Assembly: GCF_001751365.1 (NCBI RefSeq)
Contig: NZ_LJGT01000041.1
Coordinates: 1,559,425 to 1,623,424 of the forward strand
Reading direction: 5' to 3'
Origin: Streptomyces abyssalis
Lineage (GTDB): Bacteria > Actinomycetota > Actinomycetes > Streptomycetales > Streptomycetaceae
DNA length: 64,000 nt
In this document: piece by piece, positions 34,375-43,413 of the stretch
Numbering within the stretch: position 1 is the first letter of the stretch
How the letters are laid out: every line of letters starts with the position of its first letter
Made by a program: the position numbers and the translations under genes
Notes under the pieces: model-generated
The model's input: the letters and a program-made list of their open reading frames with translations, nothing else
Database searches by the model: none
Told to the model about the DNA's origin: nothing

Positions 34375-34403
34375 CAACAGCAATCGAAGTACGATTGCTG
34401 TTG
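34375..34403. promoter_or_regulatory. 29-nt palindrome upstream of a MarR gene
   Basis: CAACAGCAATCG (34375-34386), spacer AAGTA, CGATTGCTGTTG (34392-34403): a perfect 12-bp inverted repeat. It lies 132 bases before the MarR ATG, in an AT-richer promoter region, and a related CAATTGCTGG follows at 34421-34430. Likely an autoregulatory operator. Confidence 0.65.
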
Positions 34404-34534
34404 GACAAGGGTTCGCCCGGCAATTGCTGGTCGGTGGTATGAGACCTTTCGTCGGACGGACCGGAGTCACGGATATGAAGCGCCGGTCCGGCTCGTGCCG
34501 GTATTCGGTCGCGCTTGGTTCGGAGGGTCCTGAG

Positions 34535-35068
34535 ATGGGTGACAGCCGTCCCCGGCCTGTTCAGCCGCCGCAGCGCGGGCCGTCCGGGCGCGGGTCGCGC
34601 GAAGCGGCCGAAGTGACCGCTGAGGTCATCGAGTTGCTCGAAGTGCTCTGGGAGAAGGGCAGGGACGCGGCGTCCACTTCTCCCGTCTCGGCTTCGCAGC
34701 TGCGGGTGCTGTACTGCCTGGACCGCGAGGACGGGATGAACCTGCGGACCCTGGGGGAGAGCCTGGGTTCCGCGCCGTCCTCCGTCAGCCGCCTGTGCGA
34801 CAGGCTCCAGGCACTGGGCTTTCTCGAGCGCCGTCCCAGCTCGGTCAGCCGGAGGGAGCTGGAGCTCCACCTGACGCGGCAGGGGAAGGACTACCTGCGC
34901 GGTCTGCGGCTCCGGCGTGAGGAGTCCCTGACCGCCACCATCGCCGCGATGCCGCCGAAGGCGCGTACGGCGCTGCTGGAGGGACTCACAGGGTTCCGGG
35001 ACGTCGCGGAAGAGCTGATTCCCCAGCGGCGGCTGACAGTTCAGAAGCAGACCGGCAAGCCGGCCTGA
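34535..35068 (+). CDS. MarR-family transcriptional regulator
   Basis: 177 aa. Winged-helix core: SQLRVLYCLDREDGMNLRTL, GESLGSAPSSVSRLCDRLQALGFLERR, wing PSSVSRRELELHLTRQGKDYLRGL. ATG 34535 has GGAGGG at 34522-34527; upstream codons in the frame look non-coding. It is convergent with a SpoIIE-type phosphatase, itself divergent from a SigB/F-type sigma factor. Such MarR genes are frequently found beside stress-phosphatase genes in Streptomyces, and a link to that circuit is an inference. Confidence 0.82.
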   Translation: MGDSRPRPVQPPQRGPSGRGSREAAEVTAEVIELLEVLWEKGRDAASTSPVSASQLRVLYCLDREDGMNLRTLGESLGSAPSSVSRLCDRLQALGFLERRPSSVSRRELELHLTRQGKDYLRGLRLRREESLTATIAAMPPKARTALLEGLTGFRDVAEELIPQRRLTVQKQTGKPA

Positions 35069-35109
35069 CCACCCTCGACGGCGTCCCCTTCACGCGGAGG
35101 GAGCCCCGT

Positions 35110-36366
35110 CTACTGCGCGAAGTTGTTCCTGCGTCGCACGCCCTGCTCCTGCGCGTCTCCTGCGGGCCCGCCGTATTCGCGCCCGTACCAGTCGAGGCAG
35201 AGCACGAGGGCGTCGTCGTCGAGCGGTGTGACTCCCCTGTAGTCGCCGAGTTCGCGGAGTATCGCCCGGGGCACCTGTGCCGCCGGCAGCAGCCTGTTGG
35301 CGTTCAGGGAGCGGCCGAGCGTGTGCTCCCCGTACCGCTCGCCGCCCTGTGACGCTGTGTCGTAGACGCCGTCGCTGGCGAAGAGCAGCCGGTCGCCCGG
35401 GTCCACTTGGAAGTGCTCGGCGACGAACGGGGTGTCCTCGAACATGCCCAGGGGAAGCTGTGCGTCGAATTCGAGCGCCTCGACCTTGCCCTCCCGCATC
35501 CTCCAGACCCTGGGGGAGCCGGCTTCGACCACTTCGACCCGCCCCGACTCCAGCTCGAAGCGCATCAGCAGCATCGATACGTACGCCGCGCCGCGGTACT
35601 GGGCGTAGACGGCCTGGTCGGCGAGGAACGCCTGGTCGGCGAGGCCGAGGCCGGCACGGCGGGCGTTGCGCATCGCGTTGACGGCGAGATTGCTGAGCAG
35701 GGCGGCATCGATGCCTTCGCCCATGCCGTTGGTGACGGCCACGGTGAGGTGATCGGCCGATGTGGACCAGTCGAAGTTGTCCCCGAAGATCGCGTACGCC
35801 GGTTCCAGGTGGGCACCGAGAGCGAACTCGGGCCTGCGGCATGAGCGTCCCGGCAGCAGCTGCCACTGCATTTCCGCGGCGAGAGTCAGACGGGCCGCCC
35901 GCCGGGCCAGTACGTAGAGATCGGTGTCACGTTCGGCGACCATGATCTCGTGGCCGAGTGCCTCGCTGAGCTGCGTGAGCTCCGGCAGAAGTGCCGGGGC
36001 AGCCGCGCTCTCGGGGACAGTGACTGACAGCACCCCTACGCGGTCGCCGCGCACGCTCACGGCCACATGGGCGGTCACTGTGTCCGCGCTGCGGTCCCGT
36101 GTCACGACCGGGTCCGGGGCGACGAACGCCTTGCCCTGCGGACTGCCGTGAATGGGTACCGGATCGGTGGTGAGCAGCACGGGCTCCACCAACTGCAGGC
36201 TCCGTACCCCGTAGTCGGCCATGCGCAGCTGCACGCCGACAGCGTCGTAGTGCCGCCGCATCGCCGCGTCGACGACGTCGAGCAGTTCGTGCGGGGCGGC
36301 GGCGCGCAGAGCACGCTCGACCTTGGCGGTTCTGTCCACTTCTCCTGTTTCCGGCCAGGCCCGCAT
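35110..36366 (-). CDS. GAF plus SpoIIE-type PP2C-like phosphatase with degenerate metal site
   Basis: 418 aa. Residues 1-165 are a GAF-like sensor (HELLDVVDAAMRRHYDAVGV, DRVGVLSVTVPESAAAP). Residues 175-400 are SpoIIE-like: AEMQWQLLPGRSCRRPEFAL, YAIFGDNFDWSTSADHLTVA, GEGIDAALLSNLAVNAMRNA, DRLLFASDGVYDT, TPLDDDALVLCLDW. The usual metal-binding Asp of G-D-V-x-G-H-G is replaced: the sequence reads VTNGMGEG. Other acidic residues remain, so activity may be altered rather than absent. ATG 36366 lacks a good ribosome site. It is divergent from a SigB/F-type sigma gene, suggesting a role in a partner-switching pathway. Confidence 0.82.
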   Translation of the reverse strand: MRAWPETGEVDRTAKVERALRAAAPHELLDVVDAAMRRHYDAVGVQLRMADYGVRSLQLVEPVLLTTDPVPIHGSPQGKAFVAPDPVVTRDRSADTVTAHVAVSVRGDRVGVLSVTVPESAAAPALLPELTQLSEALGHEIMVAERDTDLYVLARRAARLTLAAEMQWQLLPGRSCRRPEFALGAHLEPAYAIFGDNFDWSTSADHLTVAVTNGMGEGIDAALLSNLAVNAMRNARRAGLGLADQAFLADQAVYAQYRGAAYVSMLLMRFELESGRVEVVEAGSPRVWRMREGKVEALEFDAQLPLGMFEDTPFVAEHFQVDPGDRLLFASDGVYDTASQGGERYGEHTLGRSLNANRLLPAAQVPRAILRELGDYRGVTPLDDDALVLCLDWYGREYGGPAGDAQEQGVRRRNNFAQ

Positions 36367-36579
36367 GGAGCAGGGCGCCCGGCTGTGGGGTCCTCGTGAC
36401 CACGTCTTCCGCGTCAGAGTACGTGCACACGGAGTCTTCACTTCCACGTCGGAAACGTGAAGACAGTCACACCTTCCTGTGTGGCGGGCGAAGAGAAAGT
36501 CGTCCCGGGGGTGTGGCGTCCGGCGTCTCGGGCAGGTAGAAACATGCAGGACGACAACAATTGCCGTACGGAGGCTTTC

Positions 36580-37449
36580 ATGGGTGTCACCACCGCGCCG
36601 ACGGCCGGCGCCACGGACGACAGGGCCGATACGGCAGGCAACGCCGAACTGCCGTTGATCACCGACCCGCAGGCCGTCGCGCCGAGAGACGCGCGACGCA
36701 TGACACAGCTCTTCCTTCAGCGCCTCGACGAACTGGAGGAGGGCACCGCCGAGTACCAGTACGCACGCAACACGCTGATCGAGCTGTGCCTCCCCCTGGT
36801 GGGCTTCGCGGCGAAGCGCTTCCACCAGCGGGAAGACCAGCACGAGGACATCCGGCAGGTCGGAACGATCGGGCTCATCAAGGCCATCGACCGGTTCGAG
36901 GTGAACCGCAACGTCGAGTTCACCTCCTTCGCGATCCCCTACATCACCGGCGAGGTGAAGCGCTTCTTCCGGGACACCACCTGGGCCGTGCACGTCCCCC
37001 GCCGGCTCCAGGAGCAGCGCATCGCCCTTGCCCGTGCGACCGACCAGCTGGAGGCGCGGCTGGGCAGGTCGCCCAGCACCGGGGAGCTGGCCGAGGCGAT
37101 GGAGATGACAGCCGAGGAGGTCAGCGAGGCGCAGATCGCTGCCAACGGCTACTCGACGCACTCCCTCGACCTGTCCACCCAGGAGGATGCCGACACGGAC
37201 GAGGGCAGTACGCTGCTCGGCCGGGTCGGCCACTGCGACCCGGAGCTCGAGAAGATCGAGGACCTCAACTCGCTCAAGCCGCTGCTCGCAGAACTGGAGG
37301 ACCGCGACCGCAGAATCCTCGAGATGCATTTCGGTGAGGAACTCACACAGCAGCAGATCGGGGAAAGGCTCGGTCTCTCGCAGATGCACATCTCGCGTCT
37401 TCTGCGCAAATGCCTGGACGGTCTGCGGACCGGCATGACGCAGGACTGA
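36580..37449 (+). CDS. RNA polymerase sigma factor, SigB/SigF/SigG group
   Basis: 289 aa. Region 2: LPLVGFAAKRFHQREDQHEDIRQVGTIGLIKAIDRFEVNRNVEFTSFAIPYITGEVKRFFRD in overlapping blocks; region 3: VHVPRRLQEQRIALARATDQ; region 4: DRDRRILEMHFGEELTQQQIGERLGLSQMHISRLLR. Streptomyces has about nine such sigma factors for osmotic and oxidative stress and development, controlled by RsbW-like anti-sigma factors and SpoIIE-type phosphatases, one of which is divergently encoded next door. ATG 36580 has GGAGG five bases upstream; an in-frame ATG at 36544 is possible. Confidence 0.9.
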   Translation: MGVTTAPTAGATDDRADTAGNAELPLITDPQAVAPRDARRMTQLFLQRLDELEEGTAEYQYARNTLIELCLPLVGFAAKRFHQREDQHEDIRQVGTIGLIKAIDRFEVNRNVEFTSFAIPYITGEVKRFFRDTTWAVHVPRRLQEQRIALARATDQLEARLGRSPSTGELAEAMEMTAEEVSEAQIAANGYSTHSLDLSTQEDADTDEGSTLLGRVGHCDPELEKIEDLNSLKPLLAELEDRDRRILEMHFGEELTQQQIGERLGLSQMHISRLLRKCLDGLRTGMTQD

Positions 37450-37559
37450 AGTGAGGTTCTCGCCGGTGATCCGCTGCTGAGCTTCTTCATCCGCCCCGCG
37501 CGCGGGGCGGCAGCCGGGGCAGGTGGTATCGGTGGCAGGCCGAGAAGAATGAATGCGGC

Positions 37560-37602
37560 ATGAATGGCGGGAGCGTCCGAGGGGGCCGCTCCCGCCATTC
37601 AT
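37560..37602. terminator. Bidirectional terminator between sigma-factor and exporter-like genes
   Basis: ATGAATGGCGGGAGCG (37560-37575) pairs perfectly with CGCTCCCGCCATTCAT (37587-37602) around an 11-nt loop. It lies between two convergent genes, 45 bases from the minus-strand gene end. Confidence 0.82.
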
Positions 37603-37647
37603 GTTCGTGTGCTTCCCTCACTCACTTCCCTAGCGCGCGACCGTTCC

Positions 37648-38877
37648 TCAGGGGCATCCCGATGTCTTTCCGGCGTCCACGCTCTGCTGCAGCACATCGC
37701 ATGTGTACTGGAATTCGTCCATGACCCGGGTGGCCTCCACAAGCAGAATTCCGTACGGCTGTGTCAGGTCGCTGACCGGAAGTTCGCATGCCTCTGCCTC
37801 ATCGACGAGACGGGAGCGCTGCTCCTGTGACTCCGCCGCGGCCGAGCACAACTCGCGCGCCTGCTCCAGCAGGTGATCCTCATCGATCCGGCTGAACAAG
37901 TCGGTGATGTGAGCCAGCGACGAGAGAAAGTCACCGTAGTGCTGGAGGAAGTCGTCGTAGGTCTCCCCGTCCGCTCTCCCGTCGTGCCACTGATCCAGGC
38001 TGCGGACCAGGGAACCCACCTGATGCGTGACGCGCCCGAGGGCGTCCACCACCTCCTTGTAGCCGGAGAAGCTGGTGTGGCTCCCATGGCGGCGCAGCAG
38101 CCGGCGCGGGTTGTAATGCGCGCTCTCCTGGGCTTCCTGCACCGACGACTGCGCCTGGCGCACGAGCCCGGGCAGATCCTCCGCACGCCGGCGCCAATGG
38201 CGTGTGCGCTCCCCGTCCATCTTCCGTTCCCTGAGAGCCGGATAGATGTCGCCGACGAGGTTGCAGAGCGAGTGCGCAAGCGTGTGGATTCCGTGCTCGG
38301 CGCTGCGGTACCGCATGGGCGGGAGAACCGTCACATTCACCAGGACGCCGACCGCGCATCCGATCAGGACGAGCAGGACGATCTGGCCCAGCTGGCTGAC
38401 GCGTTCGGTGTTTCCGGAAGCCGACACATAGGTGGAGAAGGCGAAGAAGGCCGCCGTCGTGACCTGAGAGCCCTGAGAGCCCAGGTGCCGCCACCGGCCT
38501 ATTGCCAAGGCGACCAACGACACCAGCACGAACGTCAGGAGTTCCGGGCCCGCCAGGAAACCGAGCGCTCCCTGCAGAGCCACGCCAGTGGACACGGCCC
38601 CGACATAGCGCAGAGCCTGAACCACGGATTGATAAACGGTGACCTGCATGATGACGACGGCTGAGAACGGCGCGAATGCCGGGGACCGCGCGCCGATATG
38701 GTCATGAGCGATCACCCATGAAATCGTGGCTGCCAGTGCGCATTTGGCGATCAGTGCGACGGTGTGCCGCTCGTGCCCGTCGGAAGCGGCCGCGCGGCTG
38801 AGCCATTGCCTGGTCCGTGCCCCCAAGCCCTGGTCCGCCGCCTGCCTTTGATGTGGTGGCGCCGCTGTCTCGGACAA
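37648..38877 (-). CDS. FUSC/aromatic-acid-exporter-like membrane protein
   Basis: 409 aa. Four to six hydrophobic helices in the first half (ALIAKCALAATISWVIAH, PFSAVVIMQVTVYQSVVQAL, ALQGALGFLAGPELLTFVLVSLVALAIG, LGQIVLLVLIGCAVGVLVNVTVLPP) and a long cytosolic helical domain (210-390), the layout of the ArAE/FUSC family, which exports aromatic or organic acids. The start is uncertain: TTG 38877 behind GGAGAG is preferred. Transcription diverges from the cardiolipin-synthase-like gene. Confidence 0.78.
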   Translation of the reverse strand: MSETAAPPHQRQAADQGLGARTRQWLSRAAASDGHERHTVALIAKCALAATISWVIAHDHIGARSPAFAPFSAVVIMQVTVYQSVVQALRYVGAVSTGVALQGALGFLAGPELLTFVLVSLVALAIGRWRHLGSQGSQVTTAAFFAFSTYVSASGNTERVSQLGQIVLLVLIGCAVGVLVNVTVLPPMRYRSAEHGIHTLAHSLCNLVGDIYPALRERKMDGERTRHWRRRAEDLPGLVRQAQSSVQEAQESAHYNPRRLLRRHGSHTSFSGYKEVVDALGRVTHQVGSLVRSLDQWHDGRADGETYDDFLQHYGDFLSSLAHITDLFSRIDEDHLLEQARELCSAAAESQEQRSRLVDEAEACELPVSDLTQPYGILLVEATRVMDEFQYTCDVLQQSVDAGKTSGCP

Positions 38878-39024
38878 ATTTCTCTCCCTACAGGTGTTGC
38901 CGGCGGACCGTGGGTTCCCCACAGTGCTGATCCATAACGTCGTTGTGACCGACGTCTCTGTGACACCGGACCGCTGTCAGGAGGGGAATGGAGGATTTCG
39001 GCTACCTCGCGTAACCTGCGCCGC

Positions 39025-40236
39025 ATGAATACGACCGATGCCAGTCCTTCCCTGACTTCCGTCCCCGGACCGACGAATACCGCAACACGCAAGCAATGGC
39101 TCAGGAGGCGCCTGGAGAAACTGATCGGAATCGCCGCCACCGAAGGCAACGATCTCCGTGTGCTGCGCAACGGCGACGAGATATTCCCGGCGATGCTGAA
39201 AGCCATCCGCGCCGCTCGATACACCATCGACATGATGACGTTCGTCTACTGGCGGGGCGATATCGCCCGCGAGTTCGCGGGCGCGCTCGCCGCCCGTGCC
39301 CGGGAGGGCGTACGAGTACGGCTGCTGCTCGACGGGTTCGGCAGCCGCCTCATAGAGCAGGACCTGCTCGACGACATGGCCGACGCCGGCGTCCGAGTCG
39401 TCTGGTTCCGCAAGCCGCTGTGGATCTCCCCGTTCAAGCAGAACCACCGCTGTCACCGCAAGGCTCTGGTGGTCGACGAACGGGTGGCCTTCACCGGCGG
39501 TGTCGGCATCGCCGAGGAGTGGTCCGGCAACGCCCGCAACGAGAACGAGTGGCGGGACACTCATATAGAGGTGCGGGGCCCGGCAGTCGACGGCATCGCG
39601 GCGGCTTTCGCCCAGAACTGGGCCGAAACGCATCACGAACTCTTCGACGACAGCGATCGTTTCATCGAGCACGACGTTCACGGGTCGTCAGTGGTGCAGG
39701 TGACCCGCGGTTCCGCCAGTTTCGGCTGGCAGGACATGCAGACGCTGATTCATGTGGTCCTTGAGACGGCTCAGGAGCATGTCCGCCTCGCCACCGCCTA
39801 CTTCGCACCGGACGAGCACTTCATCGGTCTTCTGTGCCGCGCGGCTCGTCGGGGCGTGACGGTGGAGGTGCTGGCGCCGGGGCGCTGCACCGACAAACGT
39901 GTGTGCCGGATCGCGGGACAACGGCACTACTCCGCGCTCCTGGACGCCGGAGTCGAGATCCGCGAGTACCAGCCGACCATGTTCCACGCCAAGATCATGA
40001 CGATCGACGGGGTGGCCGCCCTGATCGGCTCGACCAACTTCAACCGCCGCTCTCTGGACCACGACGAGGAGGTGATGCTCACGGTGCTGGACGAGGACTT
40101 CACCGCCACCCTCGACCGTCAGTTCGCCGAGGACATGCAGGTGAGCCGTGTGGTCGATCCCGTACGGTGGGAGCGAAGGGCCTTCGCACAGCGCGCACTT
40201 GAGACTTCGGTCCGCCCGATCCGCCGTTTCCTGTGA
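39025..40236 (+). CDS. Phospholipase D-family protein, cardiolipin synthase-like
   Basis: 403 aa with two HKD motifs: HRKALVVDE with downstream GGVGIAEEW (near residue 150) and HAKIMTIDG with GSTNFNRRSLDHDEEV (near 325). YTIDMMTFVYWRGDIAREFA and RLATAYFAPDEHFIGLL are typical of ClsB-type enzymes. There is no N-terminal membrane anchor, as in the short ClsB-like forms. It probably transfers phosphatidyl groups between lipids. No clear ribosome site precedes ATG 39025. Confidence 0.87.
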   Translation: MNTTDASPSLTSVPGPTNTATRKQWLRRRLEKLIGIAATEGNDLRVLRNGDEIFPAMLKAIRAARYTIDMMTFVYWRGDIAREFAGALAARAREGVRVRLLLDGFGSRLIEQDLLDDMADAGVRVVWFRKPLWISPFKQNHRCHRKALVVDERVAFTGGVGIAEEWSGNARNENEWRDTHIEVRGPAVDGIAAAFAQNWAETHHELFDDSDRFIEHDVHGSSVVQVTRGSASFGWQDMQTLIHVVLETAQEHVRLATAYFAPDEHFIGLLCRAARRGVTVEVLAPGRCTDKRVCRIAGQRHYSALLDAGVEIREYQPTMFHAKIMTIDGVAALIGSTNFNRRSLDHDEEVMLTVLDEDFTATLDRQFAEDMQVSRVVDPVRWERRAFAQRALETSVRPIRRFL

Positions 40237-40255
40237 GGGCTCGCGGCGGCACGCG

Positions 40256-40450
40256 TCAGACCGCGAACTCCACGAACGACGACCAGGCATCGGCACCGAA
40301 GGAGAGCGTGGGCCCGAAGGTGACCTTCGAGTCCCGTACGTGGACGGTCCCTGGGCATGCGGCGATTTCGAGGCAGTCGCCGCCCTCCCCGTCGCTGTAG
40401 CTGCTCTTGAACCAGCTCAACTCACCAGTCGTGAACTCGTCAGTGCTCAC
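40256..40450 (-). CDS. DUF397-domain protein
   Basis: 64 aa: SWFKSSYSDGEGGDCLEIAA, TVHVRDSKVTFGPTLSFGADAWSSFVEFA. It is coupled to the XRE regulator by a 4-base overlap. This is the intact version of the module whose remains lie at 14023-14873. Confidence 0.85.
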   Translation of the reverse strand: MSTDEFTTGELSWFKSSYSDGEGGDCLEIAACPGTVHVRDSKVTFGPTLSFGADAWSSFVEFAV

Positions 40451-41271
40451 AGTTCCCCTAGTCGCTTCTCGATGAAGGCCAGTGACTCACGTGGAGTGAG
40501 TGCTTGCGCACGGATGATTCCATGCCGGGCGGCGATCGAGCGGACTTCCTCTCGGGCCGAGGCAGTTGTGCTGCGGCCTTGCGCCTCCATGTAGGCGACC
40601 TGCTCGCCTCCCTTAGGGCTGAGCAGTTTGAAGGGGCCGCCCAGACCTGCGTGGTCCTCCCTGCCGCACGGCATGACCTGGATTTCCACATTGCGCTTCG
40701 CGCCGACGAGGAGCAAGTGCTCCAACTGGCCGCGTAGTACGGGACTTCCGCCGAGCGGCCGCCGGAGAACCGGCTCCTCGATGACGAAGCTCAGCGTGGG
40801 CGCAGGGCGCCGCTCGAAAATCTCCTGGCGCGCCATACGGGCCGCGAGCCTTTGCTCGACGGTGTCCTCGTCGAGCAGCGGGCGGCGCATGCTGAAGACC
40901 GCGCGGGCGTAATCCTCGGTCTGCAAGAGCCCGTTGATGATGTGGGTGTCGTAAACGTGCAGCTCCACCGCCTCCGCCTCCAGCCGCGCCGCGTCGCGGA
41001 AGAACGCCGGGTAGCGCGCCCGCGCGACCTCCTCCTTCATCGCGCTGAGGAGGCCGCCCGCCTCCAGCACGCGGTCCGCCGCGTCGATCATCTCCGGCTT
41101 CGGGATGCGGCGTCCCCGCTCCACCGAGGCGACGTGGTCCGCGCCGTACCCGATGCGCGAGCCGAGCTCCGCCTGGGTCAACTCGGCGCGCTCCCGCAGG
41201 AGTTTGAGCTGTCTGCCGAAGCACTTGAGGAAGGCGCCCGAGCCCTCACCGTCCGCTCCCTGGGTGGTCAT
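40447..41271 (-). CDS. XRE-family regulator with DUF5753 domain
   Basis: 274 aa. Helix-turn-helix at residues about 18-72 (LKLLRERAELTQAELGSRIG, GADHVASVERGRRIPKPEMI), then the DUF5753 domain (HIINGLLQTEDYARAVF, RMARQEIFERRPAPTLSFVI, NVEIQVMPCGREDHAGLGGP). Such proteins pair with DUF397 proteins and often with divergent RsbW-like ATPases; members are linked to morphological development and antibiotic control in Streptomyces. It is divergent from the ATPase at 41417, with 145 bases shared between promoters. Confidence 0.9.
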   Translation of the reverse strand: MTTQGADGEGSGAFLKCFGRQLKLLRERAELTQAELGSRIGYGADHVASVERGRRIPKPEMIDAADRVLEAGGLLSAMKEEVARARYPAFFRDAARLEAEAVELHVYDTHIINGLLQTEDYARAVFSMRRPLLDEDTVEQRLAARMARQEIFERRPAPTLSFVIEEPVLRRPLGGSPVLRGQLEHLLLVGAKRNVEIQVMPCGREDHAGLGGPFKLLSPKGGEQVAYMEAQGRSTTASAREEVRSIAARHGIIRAQALTPRESLAFIEKRLGEL

Positions 41272-41416
41272 ATTCCGTACCTCCGCACCGCCTCGTGGCC
41301 CTCACGGCGGGTAACGACGGTCAGACCGGTCAGTGCGCGCGCCGCACCGGTACAGCCGGTCTCCGTACCCCGTGATCTGCTGGTCACAGTAGGTGCGGGC
41401 GGACAGGCTCGGAGGC

Positions 41417-41953
41417 ATGTCCGATGAATTTCACGAAGCAAGTCCCGCCGTCGGCACGGAGGTTGAGCCTCAGCTTGCACAGTCCGTCACCGTGGCCGCT
41501 CCCAGGTTCGCCATGCGGTTCACGTCCACTCCGCGCGGAGCCCGTCTCGCGCGGCGTCTTGTCGCGCGGCGGCTGGCCGACTGGGGCCATCCGTACGGAT
41601 CGGAGACCAACGAGACCATGACCCTCATCGCCGGCGAGCTCGCCGCCAACGCCGTACGGCACGGGCACGTCCCCGGGCGCGACTTCCGGCTCGCCCTGAC
41701 GGCGGCGCCCGATGTGCTGCGTATCGAAGTCACGGACACACGGGGCGAGTTGCGGCCGGCGTGCAGGGTGACCGGGCCGGACGCGGAGAGCGGTCGCGGT
41801 CTGCTGCTCGTCTCGCAGCTCGCGGAGCGCTGGGCCGTGACCACCGCGGGGCCGACGCACCCGGGTAAGACGGTCTGGGCCGAAGTGCCGACCGCTCCGG
41901 CCCCACCCCGTGCCCGCCCGGACCAGGCAGCGGCTCCTTCCGGACCCCGGTGA
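41417..41953 (+). CDS. RsbW-like ATP-binding regulatory protein
   Basis: 178 aa, HATPase_c_2 domain: ARLARRLVARRLADWGHPYG, N box NETMTLIAGELAANAVRHGH, LRIEVTDTRGELRP, then ESGRGLLLVSQLAERW and HPGKTVWAEV. These proteins resemble anti-sigma kinases but usually act beside XRE/DUF397 pairs. ATG 41417 has GGAGG only one base upstream, which is too close; GTG 41393 directly after a possible -10 (CAGTAGGT) may instead be used as a near-leaderless start. Confidence 0.85.
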   Translation: MSDEFHEASPAVGTEVEPQLAQSVTVAAPRFAMRFTSTPRGARLARRLVARRLADWGHPYGSETNETMTLIAGELAANAVRHGHVPGRDFRLALTAAPDVLRIEVTDTRGELRPACRVTGPDAESGRGLLLVSQLAERWAVTTAGPTHPGKTVWAEVPTAPAPPRARPDQAAAPSGPR

Positions 41954-42087
41954 CGGCGGGGACCGGCGGTGAGCTGGATGAGCTCGTCACCGACTTCGAC
42001 GAGGCTCACGGTCCGGCCGATCCGGAAGCCGTGGCGGCGAAGCGTCGTTCCCTTCTCATGCCGCCCGCAGGTCGCCCGCACCCTTAA
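41950..42087 (+). CDS. Possible small protein overlapping the ATPase stop
   Basis: 45 codons from GTG 41950, overlapping the ATPase stop as GTGA, to TAA 42085-42087. The core GGELDELVTDFDEAHGPADP then EAVAAKRRSLL has the look of the C-terminal helix of short antitoxin-like proteins, but no family was identified and the N-terminal part such a protein would need is missing. It may be a coupled small gene or the remnant of a larger one. Confidence 0.35.
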   Translation: MTAGTGGELDELVTDFDEAHGPADPEAVAAKRRSLLMPPAGRPHP

Positions 42088-42229
42088 GGCGGAGCGGTAT
42101 GCCGCGTGGCCCCCAAGCGCGAATGTCGCTTGTCGCCGCGGGCACCCTGCGGCACAGTGCTGCGGATGAGCGTGCGACGCATCGTGACGGACCTGCCCGG
42201 CCGGGCACCGGCGGAGAGCTGAGCGGGCG

Positions 42230-43285
42230 GTGAGCAGCGACCTGGTCGTCGTCGGCGGCGGCATCCTCGGCGCCTCCGTGGCCTATCACGCCGCCCGGGC
42301 CGGTGCCGCCGTGACTCTCGTCGACGCGGGGCGGCCGGGCGGCGGCGTGACGGCGGACTCGTTCGCCTGGATCGGAGGGCCCGGCGTACGCACCGGTCCG
42401 GCCGCCGCGCTGCGGGCGACCGCCACGCAGGAGTACCGCCGGGTCGAGGCCGAACTGCCGGGACTCCCGGTGACCTGGTCCGGCTCTCTGTCCTGGGGTG
42501 CGGCGGACGCGCAGCCGGAGGCGGGGCCCGGGCAGGAGATCGTGGACGCGGCCACCGTGGCGACGCTCGAACCCGCCCTGCGGCAGCCCCCGGAGTGGGC
42601 CGTCTGGGCACCCGGTGACGCCGCCGTCGACCCGGTGGGCGCGACCGAGCACCTGGTCGCGGGTGCCCGCGCCCACGGCGCCCGGGTCCGCCCGGACACC
42701 CAGGTCACCTCGGTCAGCCGGGACGCCGCGGGCCGGGTCGCCGGGGTCGAGACGGCCGAAGGGTCCCTCTCCGCTGCGACCGTGGTGCTCGCGGCCGGGG
42801 TGGCGACGGCCGCGCTGGGCGCGTCGCTCGGCGTACGCGTCCCGGTCGGCCCGTCGCCGGCGACGCTCTTCCGGTTCAGCGCTCCGGCCGGACTGGTCCG
42901 CACCGTGGTCAACAACCGGGACTTCGACCTCCGGCAGGTCGCCGGGGATGAGCTGCTCGCCGCCGCGGACTCGCCCGTACGGACTCTCGCCGCCGTCCGG
43001 TCCACCTTCCGCGGCGCCGCGGACGTCGAACTGCTCAGCACCCGGGTCGGCGTACGCCCCATGCCGGCCGACGGCGAGCCGATCGTAGGCCCGGTCGTCG
43101 AGGTGCCCGGCCTCTACGTGGCGGTGCTGCACGCTGCGGTCACGCTCGCCCCGGCCGTGGGCCGCCTGGTCGCGCGGGAGCTGGTCGACGGCACCGTGGA
43201 GCCGGTGCTGGCGGACTGCCGCCTCGGCCGCTTCCAGGGCGGGACTTCAACCACCGCGTCGCCGGGCTCCGAACGGCACACCTAG
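42230..43285 (+). CDS. FAD-dependent amine/amino-acid oxidase-like protein (DAO family)
   Basis: 351 aa. Rossmann motif at the very start: DLVVVGGGILGASVAYHAARAG then VTLVDAGRPGGGVTADSFAWIGG. The substrate domain ends with the second FAD segment RVGVRPMPADGEPIVGPVVEVPGLYVAVLHAAVTLAPAVG in blocks. Members oxidise D-amino acids, sarcosine or glycine-like amines. The sequence has HAAVTLAPA where many relatives have HSGVTLAP. The start is GTG 42230 with weak Shine-Dalgarno. It stands alone. Confidence 0.83.
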   Translation: MSSDLVVVGGGILGASVAYHAARAGAAVTLVDAGRPGGGVTADSFAWIGGPGVRTGPAAALRATATQEYRRVEAELPGLPVTWSGSLSWGAADAQPEAGPGQEIVDAATVATLEPALRQPPEWAVWAPGDAAVDPVGATEHLVAGARAHGARVRPDTQVTSVSRDAAGRVAGVETAEGSLSAATVVLAAGVATAALGASLGVRVPVGPSPATLFRFSAPAGLVRTVVNNRDFDLRQVAGDELLAAADSPVRTLAAVRSTFRGAADVELLSTRVGVRPMPADGEPIVGPVVEVPGLYVAVLHAAVTLAPAVGRLVARELVDGTVEPVLADCRLGRFQGGTSTTASPGSERHT

Positions 43286-43413
43286 GGCGACCCGCATATC
43301 GCCCCCATTCCGGCCGTGTGACCTTGATCCGCCCTCCGGCTACTGACAGCGTCCTGCTCACGGGCCGAAGTGGCCGTGGCGTGCGTCGAGTTCGAGGAAG
43401 CCGGTGATCAGCC

